Positions 23,052 through 36,739 of a stretch of 64,000 bases of DNA are shown here, in pieces. The position numbers and the translations under genes are program-made. Source of the stretch: Marchantia polymorpha subsp. ruderalis (lineage: Eukaryota; Streptophyta; Marchantiopsida; Marchantiales; Marchantiaceae); the NCBI GenBank assembly GCA_037833965.1, contig AP031351.1, positions 5,654,501 through 5,718,500 on the forward strand, written 5' to 3'. Under the pieces are notes generated by a model. The model was given only the letters and a program-made list of their open reading frames with translations. It had not been told where the DNA came from and ran no database searches. The first letter of the stretch is position 1, and each line of letters begins with the position of its first letter.

Positions 23052-26000
23052 TTACCATGACCGCCTCAATCCGGAATACGCTGTTTGAATAACGAGTTGA
23101 TCAACTGTATCTGTAAATATTTCTGAGTCTATTCTATCCATCACCAACCAAACCTGCGTAAAACATAAAAGTCCAGGGATCAATATCCGACCCAAGCATT
23201 AACCACCTGAGATAACAAATATGTCAAGAAACTAGGGTACCACGTTTTGGTTTCATAACTACGATGATATGTATATCCATGATTTGCTTGAGTTCAGGCA
23301 AAGCAAGAGTATGAAAAGAAATAACCATTCGATCGCATGGGACCCCATGTCATCACGTGGCTGTAAACGTTGTCAAAAGTCAAAGTAAAGCGCACCTCAG
23401 TTGCATAGTGTCTGGTAATAGCCCGTAGGTATCCTAGTGTGCATTTGCGCCATGTCAGCTGTTCCTGGACCTCTAACTCTTCTGCAGTTGACACTCCATT
23501 CGTCTTTACAGAGTACCTATCCAAATAAATTTTAGTCATTAGTACATCCCTGTCGAGGCCTCAGGACGAATTTTGAATAGCAATATATCACATATGAGCT
23601 ATCAAGGTAAATCTTTTGCACAGCGAAGTTCAGCAGTAGAGCGTTGACGTAACCAAGTAACAAATTAAGAAACGACGTACTTCTGATTTCTGCGTTCACC
23701 ATCTATCTCCACGTTGTCTCCATCTTCTGCTCCAACTGTAGTTTCCTGATCGACAGCCATAGGGTCTTCCACGTGTTCCGCTTCAGTGTCAGTCTTAACC
23801 ACCTCAACAGATGGTAACGGCACTGATAGACGTTGTGTTAAAACCGTCGCAAAATTTTGATATACGGCCATAAAGAGAGCCTGCAAGAACAAGATGCCTT
23901 TTTAATGTCCAAAGTTATGTAAGAACGCCCAAAGAGACAACTTAAACCGACAAACGGTCACAACAAATGAGGTACAAGTATCATGGAATCAAACATACGT
24001 ACGAGGGAGGTTCTATCATACTGGATCTGGTAAGTCAGCTAAAACATTAGACTGCAAAGGTAACCGGTGGAATTCACGCATACAAAAATTAAAAGACAAC
24101 CACTAATGCTGAAAGTGAAGGTGTACAAAGAGGGTGCTCTAGGCAACATGCGTAAATTACTCAAATAAGATAGGACAGTTAAGCCTGAGGAAAACAAGCG
24201 TTCATCCTCTGCGTTAAAGTCAATCTCTAAGAGAATACGACGCCAATCAGAAAGAAATCTAGACCGAAACTGAGAGGACACAAAAAGACCAAGAAAAAAG
24301 TGATTCAAAACTCATCGGTCTGAGAAGATGCTGTCTATTCAACCCGAGACAGATATCCAAGGAAAAAAACATGAAGTGAAGAAGAACATCTGAAATAAAT
24401 TCAAAACAATAACGAAGGTGATAACGACGCTTCGTCAGCTAATTGCACGATATAATATCACAATAAAAGGTTCATCACGCAGTATAGCTAAAAAGGCAGA
24501 GTTTGCTGTTGCCATAAATAGCTTCATGAAAGAAGTAATAATTGCATAAAAAATATCATCGCAGACTAAATTGTGTAGAAACTCCAGTCAACGAACCTTT
24601 GCATAAGGCTGTTTTCTGGTTCACTATTGCTCTTGGATGAAACAAGACATAATAGAAAACGAATTACAGAAACACTACAAGCAACTGAATACAGTAGTTA
24701 TTTAGAAGATTTCAAACGTGAAACACTTACCTCTTGTTCATGCAAGGCTCGAAGGAGAAGGGCTTCCTTGACTTCAAGTGATTCTTGAGAAGAACTCTCC
24801 TCATCTTTCGCTTTCTTTTGTGCGGAAGTAGCCCATTCCAACTTGGATTTCGCTCCGGCCCGTGTCTCGTCATCGGTTGCTGTCTCCAACAAAGCAACAG
24901 CAGCCTCGACTTTTGCAACAGCCTTTGCTAGAGCGGCAGTAGCGGCATCTACAGACTTCTCAACGGATGCCACATCCTTACGTAGATCGGCAGTGCGATT
25001 GTTTGTCTTATTGATTGCGTTCTCCAGTACCTTAAAAAAGAGATCAGCGCTTCCACGACTGAGATGAAGAACTTGCAAATTGGACTACTCTTCGAATTCA
25101 ACAAAAGGGAGTTGTCTGAGTTAAAAGAATCCAGACATATCTCAAAAGCAGGTAGGGCGGCACTGCAGATATGATCAAGTAACTTCAAGCTCGTAACCGT
25201 TATAAGAGCAAAATTTTGTAAGTTACGTCAGTCGTAAGATACAAACGATTTCCATTGTTACTTCTTGAAAGTGTAAAAGTGGTCGTCGTGGAACGCACCT
25301 CCCAAACATGATGCGAAGTGTGAAAGCGATTCACGTTGTCAGCTGAAAACACCCATGCTACTATGGCCAAATTGGACACAATACGATATCCCATCATACG
25401 ATCAATGACGATAGACGTCATTTGAGCTGAATTCTTCCAGAACTGGGCGACTGACTCTATTATCACGGTCTGCCAAGAGTGATTGTTGGCAGCCAACTTG
25501 CTTAGCACGGTTCCATACTTCTCCAGTATACCCACTGTGTGTGTAAAACTTTTAGATCCAATATAAAGAAAAGTTTGGACTGCAACTTCAATAGCCATCT
25601 TTTGGCCGTAATCCGGAAGAATCTTCTCTTCAATATACACTTGTATATCCCGTGCCCTCCTCTTGCCTCTTGTCATCATTATGAGTTCAGTAGCAATTCT
25701 GTGTTCTTCTGCTGACACTGCTTGAGGATCATCGTACTTGTAGATTGGTGCGGTAAGCTTCGGAGGGAGAAGCTCAACGAGGTTGGGACTGCTATGCAAA
25801 CTCTGCAGTAGGATATAATCAACACCTCGATCGTCAGTATATAAAACTCATAAAAGACACTGATCGAACCTGCTTAGAACAATTTCATGCTCAGTTACGG
25901 TATCTAAAGAAAGCACAACTTTGTAGGAGCTATCCAACATAGGATTGCAGTATTTAAGCTATTAAAGTTTACGCATACAATACAAAGCATGCCAGTCCGT

Positions 26001-29000
26001 ATGGAGGATGAACCCAATTTACATATACCTACCTAACTGCAAGTGAGATATGTACTTAAAAAACAATAGAAATAAACTTTTGCATGAAGCTCTTGGAGCC
26101 CACCTCCTTGATTCTCTCCCAGTACGCCAGACGCACTTCTTTTTCAAGAACCTCTTGAGCGAATACCCGCTGAGGTGACCATTTCGGTTGTTCTAACACA
26201 TGGGCCCACTCTTCCCAAGGCCAAACAAATTGAAAATTGGACCTGTAAAAGTGCAGCAACCGAGCACGTTGTGAGTTAAAAAGTCCACAGAGCCAACTCA
26301 AAAGAAAGTATATCCATCAGTTCAAACATACTTTGCATCAATGACAAGATTTTGTTATTCGCAACCCTGGACACACGTGACTACGACACAAACTGCGTAA
26401 GATGCTACAACTACTCTTATCATTACAAACTGGAAACTGAGAGAGCGAATAATGCTATACAATGAAGTGAGCAACAAGGGGCATGAGCTTGCCAGGTATA
26501 AGCATGAGAACATACAGATGATGAGAAAGCCACTGTACAAGGCGGGTACGGCACTCGACGTCCATGTCTCCCACCTTCTCAAAAAGTGAGCGAACGGCTC
26601 CAGCTACAACAGCCGGAAACGCCCCAGGAAGCGCCTAGGAATCCAGCCATTAACACTTTCAGTCCTTTCCCTTTCACATCCCAATAATAAACATACCATA
26701 CCTTTACTCAGTTAGTGAGTACAATTTCTCTTAAAACGCACAGAAAATCCTGTCAGATCTTTGCTGTATTTGCGATTTAAAACTGAAAACATACGTCACT
26801 CAACCATGGTCTTAAACAGGTTTGCTGGTTTTGGTCGTGGTATAAAACTCCGAGTGTACACATTTAGACCAAGATTTAATCATACTAGTTGTTCTTGAGC
26901 AAGCAGAATCTTAACAACAAAACAAAACAGCATAGAAGACTGCGAATGTGTCTTCAATTTTACCATAGTTCCTATGAACAGCCTATTAGCAGTTGACATC
27001 AACAACTAGTGCTTGACTTCTTACCGTCAGGACTGTGGAAGCGAATCAAGACCATCTTCCACGACAATCTCGACGAGGATCACTATGTATGAGCAAATCA
27101 CTAAACCATTGCAACTGGTGGCTACAAAGAAAGTATAAAAAGGTAAAACGAAGAAGCAATCACCTTACACAGGTCAACCATCACGACGGTGTAGTAGATA
27201 AGTTTGAACGGGGGGGCTGGAAGAAGAAGCAGCTGCAAGTAATCCGAACAATGTAATATTAGAGAAAGTTCTTCAACCCTGAAACACTATAAATCAACAC
27301 GGGAAACTATAACATGCACGGGACACTAACACTATAATACAACAGATCACACAAAACGGGAAGAAAGGGAACAGACCTGAGAAAACACTGTCTCCGCCAT
27401 TAAATATTCGTATCGAAATGGTACCGGAAGTCCAACCATGTAAGCAGCACACTCCTTGCGACTGCATGTCCTCAAATAGCGATAATATTTAATCTCTGAT
27501 AAAATTGAGTTCATGATAACCTCCGCAGAGGAGTAGATTATATACAGAAATACGTATTGAGTATACATTGCTAAAAGTGGCACATGGCCAATGTAATAAC
27601 ACACAGTCAATGAATGAGTTGACATACCAGCCGCTGAGGAAAAAAAGAACATCCAGTAAATACTCCTCCACAACAAACCGGTCAATAGGAGCCATGGTCT
27701 GACCAACAACAAAAGAAGTACATTAGATTCAGGTGACGAACACCAGCAAATATGCCGGAAGCAAGCTATCATTATACAAGCTTCTGGAAAAACACGCTGC
27801 AGCAAAGAAAACACCGTTGAAAGACACTTGGACTATTTTTTGGCACATGACCTATATCCTAAAACATCGTCCGAGATCATCTACGGGATACATCTCATCT
27901 AGGGGAGCAGCGGGATAATAGGGGAAATAAGAAAAACCTCGTCTGTCTTTGCAGCTGGAAATATACGAAGTCGACCGACCCTGCGAGGATACAACAATTC
28001 CGCTTCCTCCCTTTTCTTGCCCATGATAACGTCTGTTGGATTTGTTGGCAACTTTGGTGCGTCCGGGCAAGTCACCTGACCAAACTCATGAGATGGACCA
28101 GTAACCAGCCGGGATTCGAAGGCCAGATGTGGCCTTGGGACTAAGTATAGAAAGAAAGTCAGAATCTGGAATTGACAAATATGCATATGTTTCTGTTGCA
28201 AAATTGGTTCCCACACTGAAATCCAAGATAACGCTACGATTTCAGCCAACGTGTCCAAGCAACGACTGTCAAGCTAGAGAATAAGGTGGAATGCTTCTAT
28301 CACATATTCAAGTCAGATTGGTCTTGATTAAAGGCTCCATACTACATGGATGCCAAACTAGCAATCACTTTAAAATTTGAAATCTTACCACTCTCAACTC
28401 TCCATGAATTTTCCATCAAGGTCTGAATTCTTGACCACAGATCTTCCAGGAAGTCCTGCAGAGATAAAAAATACAAGTAATATCGTCTATCTGTAAGGTC
28501 ACTGTTTTCACTTCCCGAAGGCACATCAACCAGCAGTTTCATACAGTTACAAAAGAATGCCTTTCTGTTCATATGTAAGGAAATCAAAACCTACTTGTGT
28601 CTGGTGAGGAAACACTGAAGTTTAGCTCAGACTATTTAGCTGATAAAGAGGTGCCATATGCGTGTGACCTCCCTCGTAGATGTAGACGATGGAAGCCCAG
28701 ATACCTCTCGATTCTTACATCAACCTCAGGTTTACAAGGAAACTCATCAGACAAGAAGGAAAAGAAAAACCGAGAGCAACACTGTGTTACATACCTCCTG
28801 TTCAGTGGCCTGTTCCACACCCTCATCTTGAATGTTGAACACGGACAGTGCAGATCCTGCATTCCGCTTTCGAAGGGTTAAATATGCCTCCACACCGGCA
28901 AGAACACGCTCCAAATCTTCAGGTGCTCGCTGCATTTTAGTACAACCATTCCCAACGATTATTTAGTTCTTTTAAAGTGGTTATGCAAGGTAAGATTGAC

Positions 29001-31399
29001 TTTCAGCTCACAAAATAACTCATCAACCTACAAGACGTAAGATTTATTCAGTTCTTTTTGGCTCAAAATTTCCAACTAGAATTGGAACTCACAATCTACA
29101 AAATGATATTTTTTCACCAATTTTCTACAAACTTTCATCTTACCAACACTCAACAACTGCCCAGGTTTCAAGATGCAATGATCAACAACGACTGTTCAGA
29201 CTAGGTTTACTTTCTTCAAGACCCCAAATCTAACATGAAATCGAGGTAGCCCCGAGACAAACTTTTGGTGGAAAGTTGTGGAGAAAGGGTCCATACCTCT
29301 GCCAATTCAAGTCCACCCCAAGGGAGTGAAGCTAAAATGCAGAAAACATAGAAATCGGCACGAGGTTGCCATGATGGATTGCCCCCGTCCTCATCAATGG
29401 TGGTAGCAGCCGATGATACCAAGGTTTCAAAAACTTCTATCAATGAGCCCGGAGCAATTACATTACTGCTCATCTGAAATAATTTCATTTCAAAAGAAGT
29501 GAGCCCAAAACAAACAGTGAGAGCTCACTTCTTCTCTTGGAAGAAAATACAAGATAAAGCGCAGCGATGTGAACAGGCAACAGCTCACGGTGCTAAGATC
29601 ACCCAACCAAAGTGAACAAGTAAGGCAATATTAACGTAGATGGCTGTTGGAACCAAACATCACATATTTCTTCATGACCAGGAGAAAATGAAGGGTTGTG
29701 AATGATAATCTGAATTTCAGAAGAAATATCAATAGCATTTCTCACCAAGGTTGTTAAGAAGCGCATCAAAATTCTGATCTGGTTACAGTTTCCTGAATCC
29801 AAAGCAGCCTGCATAGCAGACAAATGAAGTCGACATTCAATCACAGCATTTAGACTGGACTCAAAAGTAGATGCTTGGGGATTGATTAGAACCTTAATCG
29901 ATTAGAACACCTGTAATTGGCAACAACTAAAAATTTAATATAAGCACGCTTTCTGATTAACTATTGTCTAATATACATGTTTAGGGCATGTAGAGGTGAG
30001 TGCTGACGTGAGTGACATCTAGGCATCATCGTCTAGATAAAACTAGGAGATAAAATAACAAGATTTGGATCTTTTGCTCAATACTCTTGTGAGAAGAGAC
30101 CCAAAATGGTCTAGTTCAAAGAGACAGACCAAGATGCTGACTTAGAATGCACATATTGTACATCATTTACATCAACGTACTTAGCAGAACAAAAGTGCAA
30201 GATAAATTCGTACTGGAAAAAAATGAGAACATAGTCATTAATACCCACCCTAAGCAAATAGTCAGCACTGTGGACACAACTTGTACAAGACGAATAATTC
30301 ACGGAAACAAACAATTAGGATATGAATCTATCAAGAAACAAAACGGCAGCGAAACAACTCCCTAGACATCCACGATAGCTCAGATAGCACCATCACTCCA
30401 TTTCTGTCAAAGTTCTAGCAATGAGTAAGGTATGGACAACATACCTGTAGAGTGTCATGGGCCTGAGTTACAACCTTTTCCACAAACTCGGTGTTTTCAA
30501 GATTTATGAGACCCACCTGTGTCAAATAACGCATTAAAATTTGTAAAACACTGTGACTTGATTTGGATCAGCTTTCTGTTTGGCAGTAACATTTGCAGCA
30601 GTTTGGGTTTACATACCAGGGTTCCATACAGCGGATCCTTGTGCGGAAGTTCTTCCACGCACTGCATGAGCAACTGGTAGACAACAGACATGGTGTAGTG
30701 ATCAACGTCAGAATATTTATAGGATTAAATGTTACTTCCAAGCACACCATGTCATATTACGCCACCTTTGACAGCAGAAATCAAAGACTTGCGAAAACAT
30801 AAGCAACGACTTACCGCCAGGATTTCATTTCCATGGTGATGCAAGTCACGTAGAAGAGAATTGAAACATGTCTCCTGAAAGAAACATATTTCTCTCGGAA
30901 GTCAGCGTTTTAGATATTTTCTGCCAAAATTTTGGGCCATCTTATGTGGATATTACAGTGTGAAAATTTCCATGATATCTTCAGATAATCAGTATTTTGC
31001 AACGGCGAAGAGATTCCTTTCTGTGCTCTGCCGTCTCGAATACAACAGTAGCAACTGCTACATCCTACAGACCCCACGCTTCTTCACGAGCAAGTAGGCA
31101 ATTTATGTTCAAACTCCCAGCTAAGGCGAACTCAAAAATTTGGCTGACGACCCCGAAATGCAAGATTGTCATGAGGACCTGTTGCTTCGTTATAAAAGAC
31201 CGAGGACAGCGGAGCTAAAAAAAAAGTGTACATCTCATCGATGAAACACCTGATACTTAGAAAGACATGAGAGACGCGAGAAGAAGAGAGGGTGATAACA
31301 ACAAACACGTACAATGTGATCTTCAGCATCCGCATGACCTCCATATGCGGCACATCGTTCGCCAATTCTGACCAGAAGCGAGTGCCAACTGGTGCTCAT
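23052..31399 (-). CDS. CBP80: Nuclear cap-binding protein subunit 1, CBP80, 19 coding exons
   Basis: CBP80 (ABH1) binds CBP20 to form the nuclear cap-binding complex, acting in splicing, miRNA processing, export and the pioneer round of translation. Exons from the ATG: 31313-31399, 30815-30874, 30617-30673, 30445-30516, 29746-29808, 29297-29473, 28795-28929, 28389-28455, 27938-28140, 27628-27698, 27377-27461, 27164-27232, 26516-26634, 26104-26242, 25299-25802, 24731-25030, 23681-23880, 23396-23516, 23052-23153; 2631 nt, 876 aa, all GT-AG and in frame. Residues 8-235 are the MIF4G domain (ALDSGNCNQIRILMRFL, NPSWQPRADFYVFCILASLP). Middle MIF4G-like domains follow (PIDRFVVEEYLLDVLF, FRYEYLMAETVFSQ, SNFQFVWPWEEW, MTSIVIDRMMGYRIVSN). 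Exon 16 adds an Ala-rich coiled coil. The last exon, VWLVMDRIDSEIF..., is the least conserved and least certain; it aligns with the Arabidopsis tail (WPHMEKLESEVF). Confidence 0.95.
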
Positions 31400-31700
31400 C
31401 GCCCCGCAATATTCCCACAACCCGATCAAGACATGCGTGAGCAAAAGTGCACGGGTGCCCAATTTCTGCACACACTTCAAATTACTTCATAACTTCTCGC
31501 GTCTTCTTCCTTCGTCTCCCTCTGCTGTGATGCTGTACATTGTCGATGATTCTTCCAATTCCACTGTCCGGATCATTAGGGTTTTAGCACTCCCGCCACA
31601 TTTAGCTACCCTCGACTGTCTTCGTGGTCCCGCTGTATTCCCCGGAAGAAAATGACGACTTAGGGGTTTGTTGTTGGCGGGTTCCCAAAGGTTTGAAATT
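31400..31700 (-). promoter_or_regulatory. CBP80 5' flank
   Basis: Short GC-richer stretch directly upstream of the CBP80 ATG. On the sense strand it holds a GA-rich tract (about 31498-31530) like those before other genes in the window. No clear TATA box was assigned. Confidence 0.45.
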
Positions 31701-32203
31701 CAAGTACAAGAGAACGTAAGGAGTCCCAGCCGATTTGAATGCATTTACTGTATCGACACACAACACAGGTTCGATATAAACGCCATCACCTTGTTGAAAA
31801 ATAATTACTTCTAATGATCGCTTCTCGTGAAAATTGACTCTTTGCAGAATGCAAGTTCAAACAGACTCAATACAACTCGACTTGTCTTACGTTAACAAAA
31901 TTTGAAATTTTTAATATTTTTTGTATTACAGTAATGATAGAAGTAGACGTGATCACTACATGCGCATGAGGTAATAGAACGATAACTTTGGGTCACAGTA
32001 CTTGGCACTCAGTGTGCTGACTTTGGTGAAGTTCTTTGTTTGCAAATGTATGTGGAATACCGAGAAGTATAGAGATGAGGAAGACTTGATTAGTTAGTAA
32101 TATTACTAAAGGTCTTGGTTTGATACCTTACGTGAATTACGTGGTTTGACACCTTACGTATGCGTAGATGTGCACCATTTTCTAACTTAGGTTGCAGAAT
32201 CTG

Positions 32204-32235
32204 GATCTGATTCATGAAAGTTCATAAATCAGATC
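32204..32235. repeat. Near-perfect palindrome
   Basis: Arms 32204-32218 and 32221-32235 are 15-base reverse complements with one mismatch, separated by two bases. Function unknown. Confidence 0.7.
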
Positions 32236-32891
32236 AAAAGAACTTCATGTTGTTGTGTGCTTTGCGGTATGAAAAAGAAGTGAGGCTTATAATGGTTTCA
32301 GAATTTTGAGTAGGTATATTATTCATGTGTGTGTTATGAAGAGTTAGAAAGTAACCAATGTATGGGAAAAAGATGAAAAATACCCCATCAACCAACCCAA
32401 AAAAACAAGACTACGAGAATACATCTTGATAGTATGACGATGATAAATACGTAGTACAACAAGTACAATATCCAAACAATCTAAAGCAAATAACACAAAC
32501 ACATGATGTTGCATCTCTTATATTAATACTTTGTGGTGATATTCAAGGAATAGAATCTCAAAGACTAAAATACTCTACGAAACAGATAGAGGTAGTGATA
32601 TCAAGCCCCATTTAGAAATATTTCAAATTTTAAGTATATTAAGCTAGTCAACTTTGATTCTTTAAAATAATTCTAACACTCATTCTTTTAGTAATTTAAA
32701 AGCTCTCATGAACACAACAATATTATCATATGAAGTTATCGGTATATATTCATGAGACTTTATTCAAATCATTCAACCAATTAGCTCTGTGATTAATTAC
32801 TTAGATCACGCATTTTTTACTTTAAGTTTATGTTTATGAATCAAAACTTTACTTATCAAGGTCTCTCATATTTACTTTGTTAGTATGTTGT

Positions 32892-32958
32892 GCGATTACT
32901 AGCGATTCCGGCTTCATGCAGGCGAGTTGCAGCCTGCAATCCGAACTGAGGCCGGGTT
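32892..32958 (-). pseudogene. Plastid 16S rRNA fragment inserted in nuclear DNA
   Basis: The minus strand reads as the highly conserved 3' part of plastid 16S rRNA: CGGCCTCAGTTCGGATTGC, then CTGCAACTCGCCTGCATGAA, then GCCGGAATCGCTAGTAATCG. The variant letters (TTCGGATTGCAGGCTG, CCTGCATGAAGCC) are those of plastid rather than Escherichia coli rRNA, as I recall them. The block is only about 67 bases, is GC-rich and sits abruptly in A/T-rich DNA, so it is a nuclear plastid-DNA insertion and not a working rRNA gene. Confidence 0.88.
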
Positions 32959-34900
32959 ATAGCATTCAATGTGTGTATTCGATTGTCATTTTGTGTTTTT
33001 TTAGTATACATAATCTGGAAATAATAATCAATAAATACATCATTGATATATGATGAATCAAATCAATATGAGTTATGTGATTTTTTATTTTATCATATTA
33101 TCTATATGCTACAAAATTGAAACTGATGTTTTAAAAAAAGTAAGCTCAATTTGACTAGATCAACTCTTCTGTAATCATTGTTTTATATTTTAATACAAGT
33201 TTTTATATGATGAATTTGGTATTGTAAACCTTGAAATTTTCATAAATTTCATGTATATTATCATTACACATTTCAAATTCATATTAATTGTATGTTTTTT
33301 ACGAAATCATATGAAAAATTTTATACTGTATCATCTTTGCTTAAGTTGATTATGAGTTACATAAACTATCAATATTAAATATGAAAATTATTATCCAATT
33401 TCAATGTCATTAATTAATAAATAAATATGTGATACAGATATTTTATATGTGATACAAAAAACAAGAAGATGTTGATAAAGTAATTGTAGTGCTAAATCTT
33501 TAATGAGAGAAAAACTTAGCATTGATATCAAAAGAATCAATGTGTATTGAAGAAAGTATAGACTAAAGTGGATCATGTATCTGAATATGTATTCACATTA
33601 TTGTTGCAAATTTGGATGATATATATGACCATAAAGTTTACAAATCAATATATAAATACAAAATATATTTGTATAAGATGATTTTTTCCGGTTGATATTT
33701 TAAAAATCTACACTACCCACAATTATATTGCTCATATAAAGATTTCACTTTTTTTTCATATCGTGAAGCAACATGTTTTAAACCCAGATATCTTGAAATC
33801 TTATAGACTAAAGCTTTAAGTTTGAATTGAAAAAATATAAATAATAAAAATAATACTTGTAAAGTATTGATCCAAGAAATTTTCATAACTTATCCGATGT
33901 TTACATTGATACTTACATACTCATGTGAAGGATGATACATGATCGTAAGAGCTAATTGTGCACTTAGGGCCTTTTGAACTGGAAATTACTGTTAGTAAAT
34001 GTTGTTATGGCCAAAAGCCTTCATGAATAAACATGTGCTCATGGATACAAATTGATTTATGTTTCATCAGGTTTGAGTTTTTGAAGTTGAAACTTTACGA
34101 GTGCCGCTGTGGCGGAAAGTAGATAGAGACCTGGACTCTCGAGTTACAAAGTGAGTTTGTCTTCTTTGTGATCTGATCTTTTACGTTATGGTGATGAGCT
34201 TTGTGTTTAAATGGATATTCTAGAAGTAGAAAGTCTCTTGAGTAATCGTATCTTCTATTACATGGTGGTGAGAGTTATAATAAATCTGATTCCGAAAGTA
34301 GAAAAGACTAATGTGGTTGACTTGTATTGATGTAAAAAACTTTGTGTTCTGTGATGTTTGATGTGACAACATTATATGTTGCGATGAATATGTATGTGCT
34401 CTACTAAACTAACTAGTATAGTATACGTATTTATATGTTTCTGGAAAGTATGAAAGTGATTGCAAGTTAAACTTGGAATTTACAACTCATTCTACGTGCT
34501 CATAACAATTGGCAACAAGTCAGTCGGTGCTATTCACTTTCATAAAGGTATCTCATATCTTTATCCACTTGAGAAAGGCAGTAAAGGAAATATTAAATAT
34601 ACGTATCGTAGGAGCGTCCAAGGACCGCCTGCGGAAAATTATTGTCGCTCATTGTTCAGTTGTTCATCGCGATGTAGCAATCGCCTGGCGTGATTGCTCT
34701 CCATCAATGTAGTATTACTGTTTACCTTCTTGTGAAAAGCTTAGCCTAGAGATTTCAAAAATATATAACGTGTTTCTCATCAAAATACTACATGGGACGG
34801 ATAAACTTTTCTATTTCCCTTACGTTGCTTGATGGAACTTCCCGTACCCATCGTTTTCGTTGTCCCATAGCACCTCCCCTTTGTATATGAATGGCGCGGC

Positions 34901-36220
34901 AAGCAACCATGCGCAACGGACTACCTTCTGAACGGTGCAATCGTGACGCTTGTGATCAGTAACACAATACTCGTAATTCAAATTTCACAAACCTCACCGT
35001 CTTCCTCCCGAAACAATCGTTCTTAGAGGGCGTTGCGGAGCTGTGAAGGGTGAGAATCAAAGAGCAGGAGAAGGTATGTCAGCTCCGCGTTTTGAAGGGT
35101 TTTGATTGGTCTTGAACCGGTTAGATGCACTGTTCCAATTCCAGCAAAGAGGAATCCAGCCATGCCCAACGAAATCAGTGCGTAATGCTATCATTCGTTT
35201 CATACGGCACACTTTTCCAAACAGACAGTGAATGATCCAGTGCCACCACAGCTATGTTCAAGAACAGTTTTCCATCAACTAGTAGAAAATTGAAGCCTGA
35301 GTTACAACTGTCTTTCATAGAGCAGAAAGTAGAATGAAATTAGGCCGTGCTCTCGTTCTCCTCATGTTCAGAGAATGTACGACGATCGTTACTTACAGAG
35401 AAATTACATTGCCTTCTGGATGAAAAAGAAGACCGACTATTCTTTACACGCACGCACAGCCTTGAAGCAAATTTCTCCTCTATGCACAAGACAGTGGACA
35501 TATATACGACACAGAGATGGGCACTGGACCGAATCAACAATCACAAAACAAAAACTTCTGCTCACAGCACCTCAGCGTCTCATCTCCTCTTTCTACCTTT
35601 GCAGCTAAAGAGGAGAATTTTCAATTTACAACCAAGAACAGGATCTCGATCTCCATTTGCGGATACCGGCAGCTTCCAAATTCTGTACAGCCATCCAACA
35701 CCAACTTGCTTGAGTTCTTTCCATCTTTTGGAAAGGGACAACTCTCACAGAACTGCATCTAACGTAAGGGGGCAAAGAACAATTGGCTGGTGACAAGCAC
35801 CCAGCTCCCACCTCACAATTCAAAAACTTGTGGAGCCAAGAGAAACGGATTAAGGAAGACATCGGTCAAGTTGGGTGCGGTTTTTCACAACAGAATGGTG
35901 AATTCGTCAAAACCTTCGTGAGACAGGCCAGAGATACAATCACGGATGCACTACTATAGGAACCGGATGTAAGTGAGCAATGTTACTTGATCCCGGCCGA
36001 CAGTACATTGAATATGTGGGAACCTTATCTGAAATGGACATGAGAGAGACTGATCGGGCAGTTTAGGGCTCCTGGAATCAAAGAGGTGAAATGAATAGTA
36101 GGAGCTTGTCTATGTATGAATGCACAGAGACAAAACAATCAACCACATGCGCTGTGCCATACCTAATTGTGGGAGGCTCAAGGGAATTCTCTTCAGACAC
36201 GCACCATTCATAGTGCCAGT
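34901..36220. other. 3' side of the FTR gene, no gene recognised
   Basis: Moderate composition with overlapping short frames near 35340-35862 on both strands. None shows family features or splice partners. The part next to 36220 is probably 3' UTR of the FTR gene. Confidence 0.45.
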
Positions 36221-36739
36221 TTATTGTATGACTTCAAACTCGTCATCCCTCAAATGGGCGAAGAATTTGACTTGCTTTCCATCCACCTCTTTGAAGAACT
36301 GGACTTTGTAAGGGAACGTGGCGGAGACGGTTTTGCCCTTCCACTCAACTATGTGCTCTTTCACTTCGCCTTCTAGACCCTGCAGATTCAAATTCGGCAG
36401 CTTCCCAACATGGTATACAACTAGCGACTCTTTAACTCTAATTTTACTTCCGGGACCAATCTCCGTTTCCTTGCCTTCACTGGATTGCGCATCTCCAATC
36501 TTCGTAGCCACATGGCAAATCACCACTCGACCCGCTCTCCTCTCACTTTGAACTGTCGATCTTTGCAACAGCGACGAGCTACAAGGAACAGGCCCCTGAA
36601 TTCTCCCGCTCCACGCTACGAAATTCCCTTGCGCCTGGCCCCTACTTCTAATCCCGCTTTTCTGCGGTTGCTGCTGCAGCAGAACACAGGACGCCGAAGT
36701 CGAACACAAACACCCTCCTGCCGCCATTGCCATGGCCAT
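36221..36739 (-). CDS. FTRA: Ferredoxin-thioredoxin reductase, variable (alpha) subunit, plastid
   Basis: Intronless 172-codon gene. The variable subunit is a small SH3-like barrel that pairs with the catalytic [4Fe-4S] subunit; the heterodimer passes electrons from ferredoxin to thioredoxins in the chloroplast stroma. Residues 1 to about 75 are Ala/Ser/Gln/Arg-rich and low in acidic residues, as in a plastid transit peptide. The mature domain follows from about residue 95: KIRVKESLVVYHVGKLP, then EGEVKEHIVEWKGKTVSATF, PYKVQF and the diagnostic VKFFAHLRDDEFE close to the C-terminus. Three Met codons lie within the first five residues (MAMAM), so the exact start is uncertain by a few codons. 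The catalytic cysteines belong to the partner subunit and are not expected here. Confidence 0.94.
   Translation of the reverse strand: MAMAMAAGGCLCSTSASCVLLQQQPQKSGIRSRGQAQGNFVAWSGRIQGPVPCSSSLLQRSTVQSERRAGRVVICHVATKIGDAQSSEGKETEIGPGSKIRVKESLVVYHVGKLPNLNLQGLEGEVKEHIVEWKGKTVSATFPYKVQFFKEVDGKQVKFFAHLRDDEFEVIQ

Larger units (their letters stand above)
31701..34900. other. AT-rich desert
   Basis: Very A/T-rich with no credible gene. It contains a near-perfect 32-bp palindrome at 32204-32235, a 26-bp tandem duplication of TTTGA-ACCTTACGT sequence near 32116-32165, and the plastid rRNA fragment at 32892-32958. Confidence 0.6.

Noticed and set aside
28095..28130. B-box-like GGGATTCGAA sequence
   Set aside because: It lies inside coding exon 9 of CBP80 and has no tRNA fold around it.
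34096..34150. GCCGCTGTGGCGGAAAGTAG as a tRNA-Leu-like start
   Set aside because: It resembles the 5' part of a leucine tRNA, but no matching T-arm, B box or acceptor 3' half follows.
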